A stretch of DNA of 5,290 nt from assembly GCA_028280915.1 (NCBI GenBank), contig JANQKX010000437.1, positions 1 to 5,290 on the forward strand, in the 5' to 3' direction. Under the pieces are notes generated by a model. It searched no databases, was not told the origin of the DNA, and saw only the letters and a list, made by a program, of their open reading frames with translations. The position numbers and the translations under genes were made by a program. The stretch is from Kiloniellaceae bacterium. GTDB taxonomy: Bacteria > Pseudomonadota > Alphaproteobacteria > Kiloniellales > Kiloniellaceae. Below, in pieces: positions 4,938-5,290 of the stretch (position 1 is the first letter of the stretch; each line of letters begins with the position of its first letter).

Positions 4938-5290
4938 ATGCCTCAGCCGAACCGCCGCCAACCGCGCAGAACCTTTGGAAAGGGCGTCGGCAGCTTCCTT
5001 GTTCTCGGCCTGCTGGCCGTCGGGCTCGCCCTGGCGCCGGGCCGGGCCTCGGCGGAAGAGCTCACCATCGGCATCACCCAGTTTCCCTCGACCTTGCATC
5101 CCAACATCGATTCCATGATGGCCAAGTCCTATACCCTGGGCATGACCCAGCGGCCCCTGACCACCTACGATCACGATTGGGAAGGCACCTGCCTGCTGTG
5201 CACGGAACTGCCCACCTTGGAAAACGGCTTGGCGGTGCCCGAAGAGCTGGCGGAGGGCGGCACGGGCACCGCCCTCACCTATAGCATCCA
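4938..5290 (+). CDS. ABC transporter periplasmic solute-binding protein, family 5 (peptide type), N-terminal part (partial)
   Basis: The first 117 codons are present and the frame runs off the window. The start is set by GGGAG seven bases before the ATG. Residues 1-39 form a signal peptide with a twin-arginine-like motif RRTFGK (10-15), a Gly/Leu/Val-rich core (16-33) and an ASA cleavage site (37-39). The mature protein opens with EELTIGITQFPSTLHPN, the typical first beta-strand and loop of family-5 binding proteins (DppA/OppA-like), which deliver peptides or similar solutes to an inner-membrane ABC importer. The segment CLLCTELPTLENGLA (85-99) is, from memory, seen in a subset of alphaproteobacterial peptide-binding proteins; C85 and C88 make a CxxC pair. 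Permease and ATPase genes would be expected beyond the right edge. Ligand is undetermined. Confidence 0.88.
   Translation, partial: MPQPNRRQPRRTFGKGVGSFLVLGLLAVGLALAPGRASAEELTIGITQFPSTLHPNIDSMMAKSYTLGMTQRPLTTYDHDWEGTCLLCTELPTLENGLAVPEELAEGGTGTALTYSI

Noticed and set aside
4816..5118. A 100-codon plus-strand frame overlapping the solute-binding protein start
   Set aside because: It is out of frame with the supported gene, lacks a ribosome site and shows no recognisable protein features.

Overview
The window looks like chromosomal DNA from a GC-rich Gram-negative bacterium, most likely an alphaproteobacterium of the Rhodospirillales type. This rests on GC-rich, NCC/NGC-biased codon use, Gram-negative export signals (an outer-membrane-type lipoprotein, a periplasmic c-type heme protein, a periplasmic solute-binding protein) and the protein families present. 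The taxonomic guess is inference. No RNA gene, insertion sequence, phage gene or CRISPR array is visible.

Layout from left to right. Positions 1-302 (minus) hold the N-terminal part of an unrecognised exported protein. Upstream of it on the same strand (366-1145) is a crotonase-superfamily protein that keeps one of the two classical enoyl-CoA hydratase glutamates and has Ile in place of the other. A 220-bp divergent intergenic region carries a 10-bp direct repeat with 16-bp period. It leads into a plus-strand lipoprotein made mostly of pentapeptide repeats (1366-1893). Next on the plus strand is a patatin-like serine lipid hydrolase (2055-3161). Its stop codon overlaps by 4 bp the stop codon of a convergent gene (3158-3970, minus) that closely resembles the AAC(3)-IV aminoglycoside 3-N-acetyltransferase and is visibly poorer in GC than its surroundings. 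That gene lies 25 bp behind a periplasmic cytochrome P460-family heme protein (3996-4667, minus), so the two could share a transcript. A second divergent intergenic region (4668-4937) contains a 7+7 bp palindrome. It precedes the start of a family-5 (peptide-type) ABC transporter solute-binding protein (4938 to the window end, plus) with a Tat-like signal peptide.

The genes do not form one obvious pathway; they are mostly short units with frequent strand switches. The most notable item is the AAC(3)-IV-like gene. It keeps the residues corresponding to the reported catalytic triad, sits in a host-like chromosomal setting next to a heme protein rather than in a resistance cassette, and looks compositionally foreign. 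I see no convincing evidence for a wholly new multi-gene system. The other points of interest are small: candidate operators, the altered crotonase active site, stacked cysteines in the pentapeptide solenoid, and the candidate heme-crosslinking lysine of the P460 protein.
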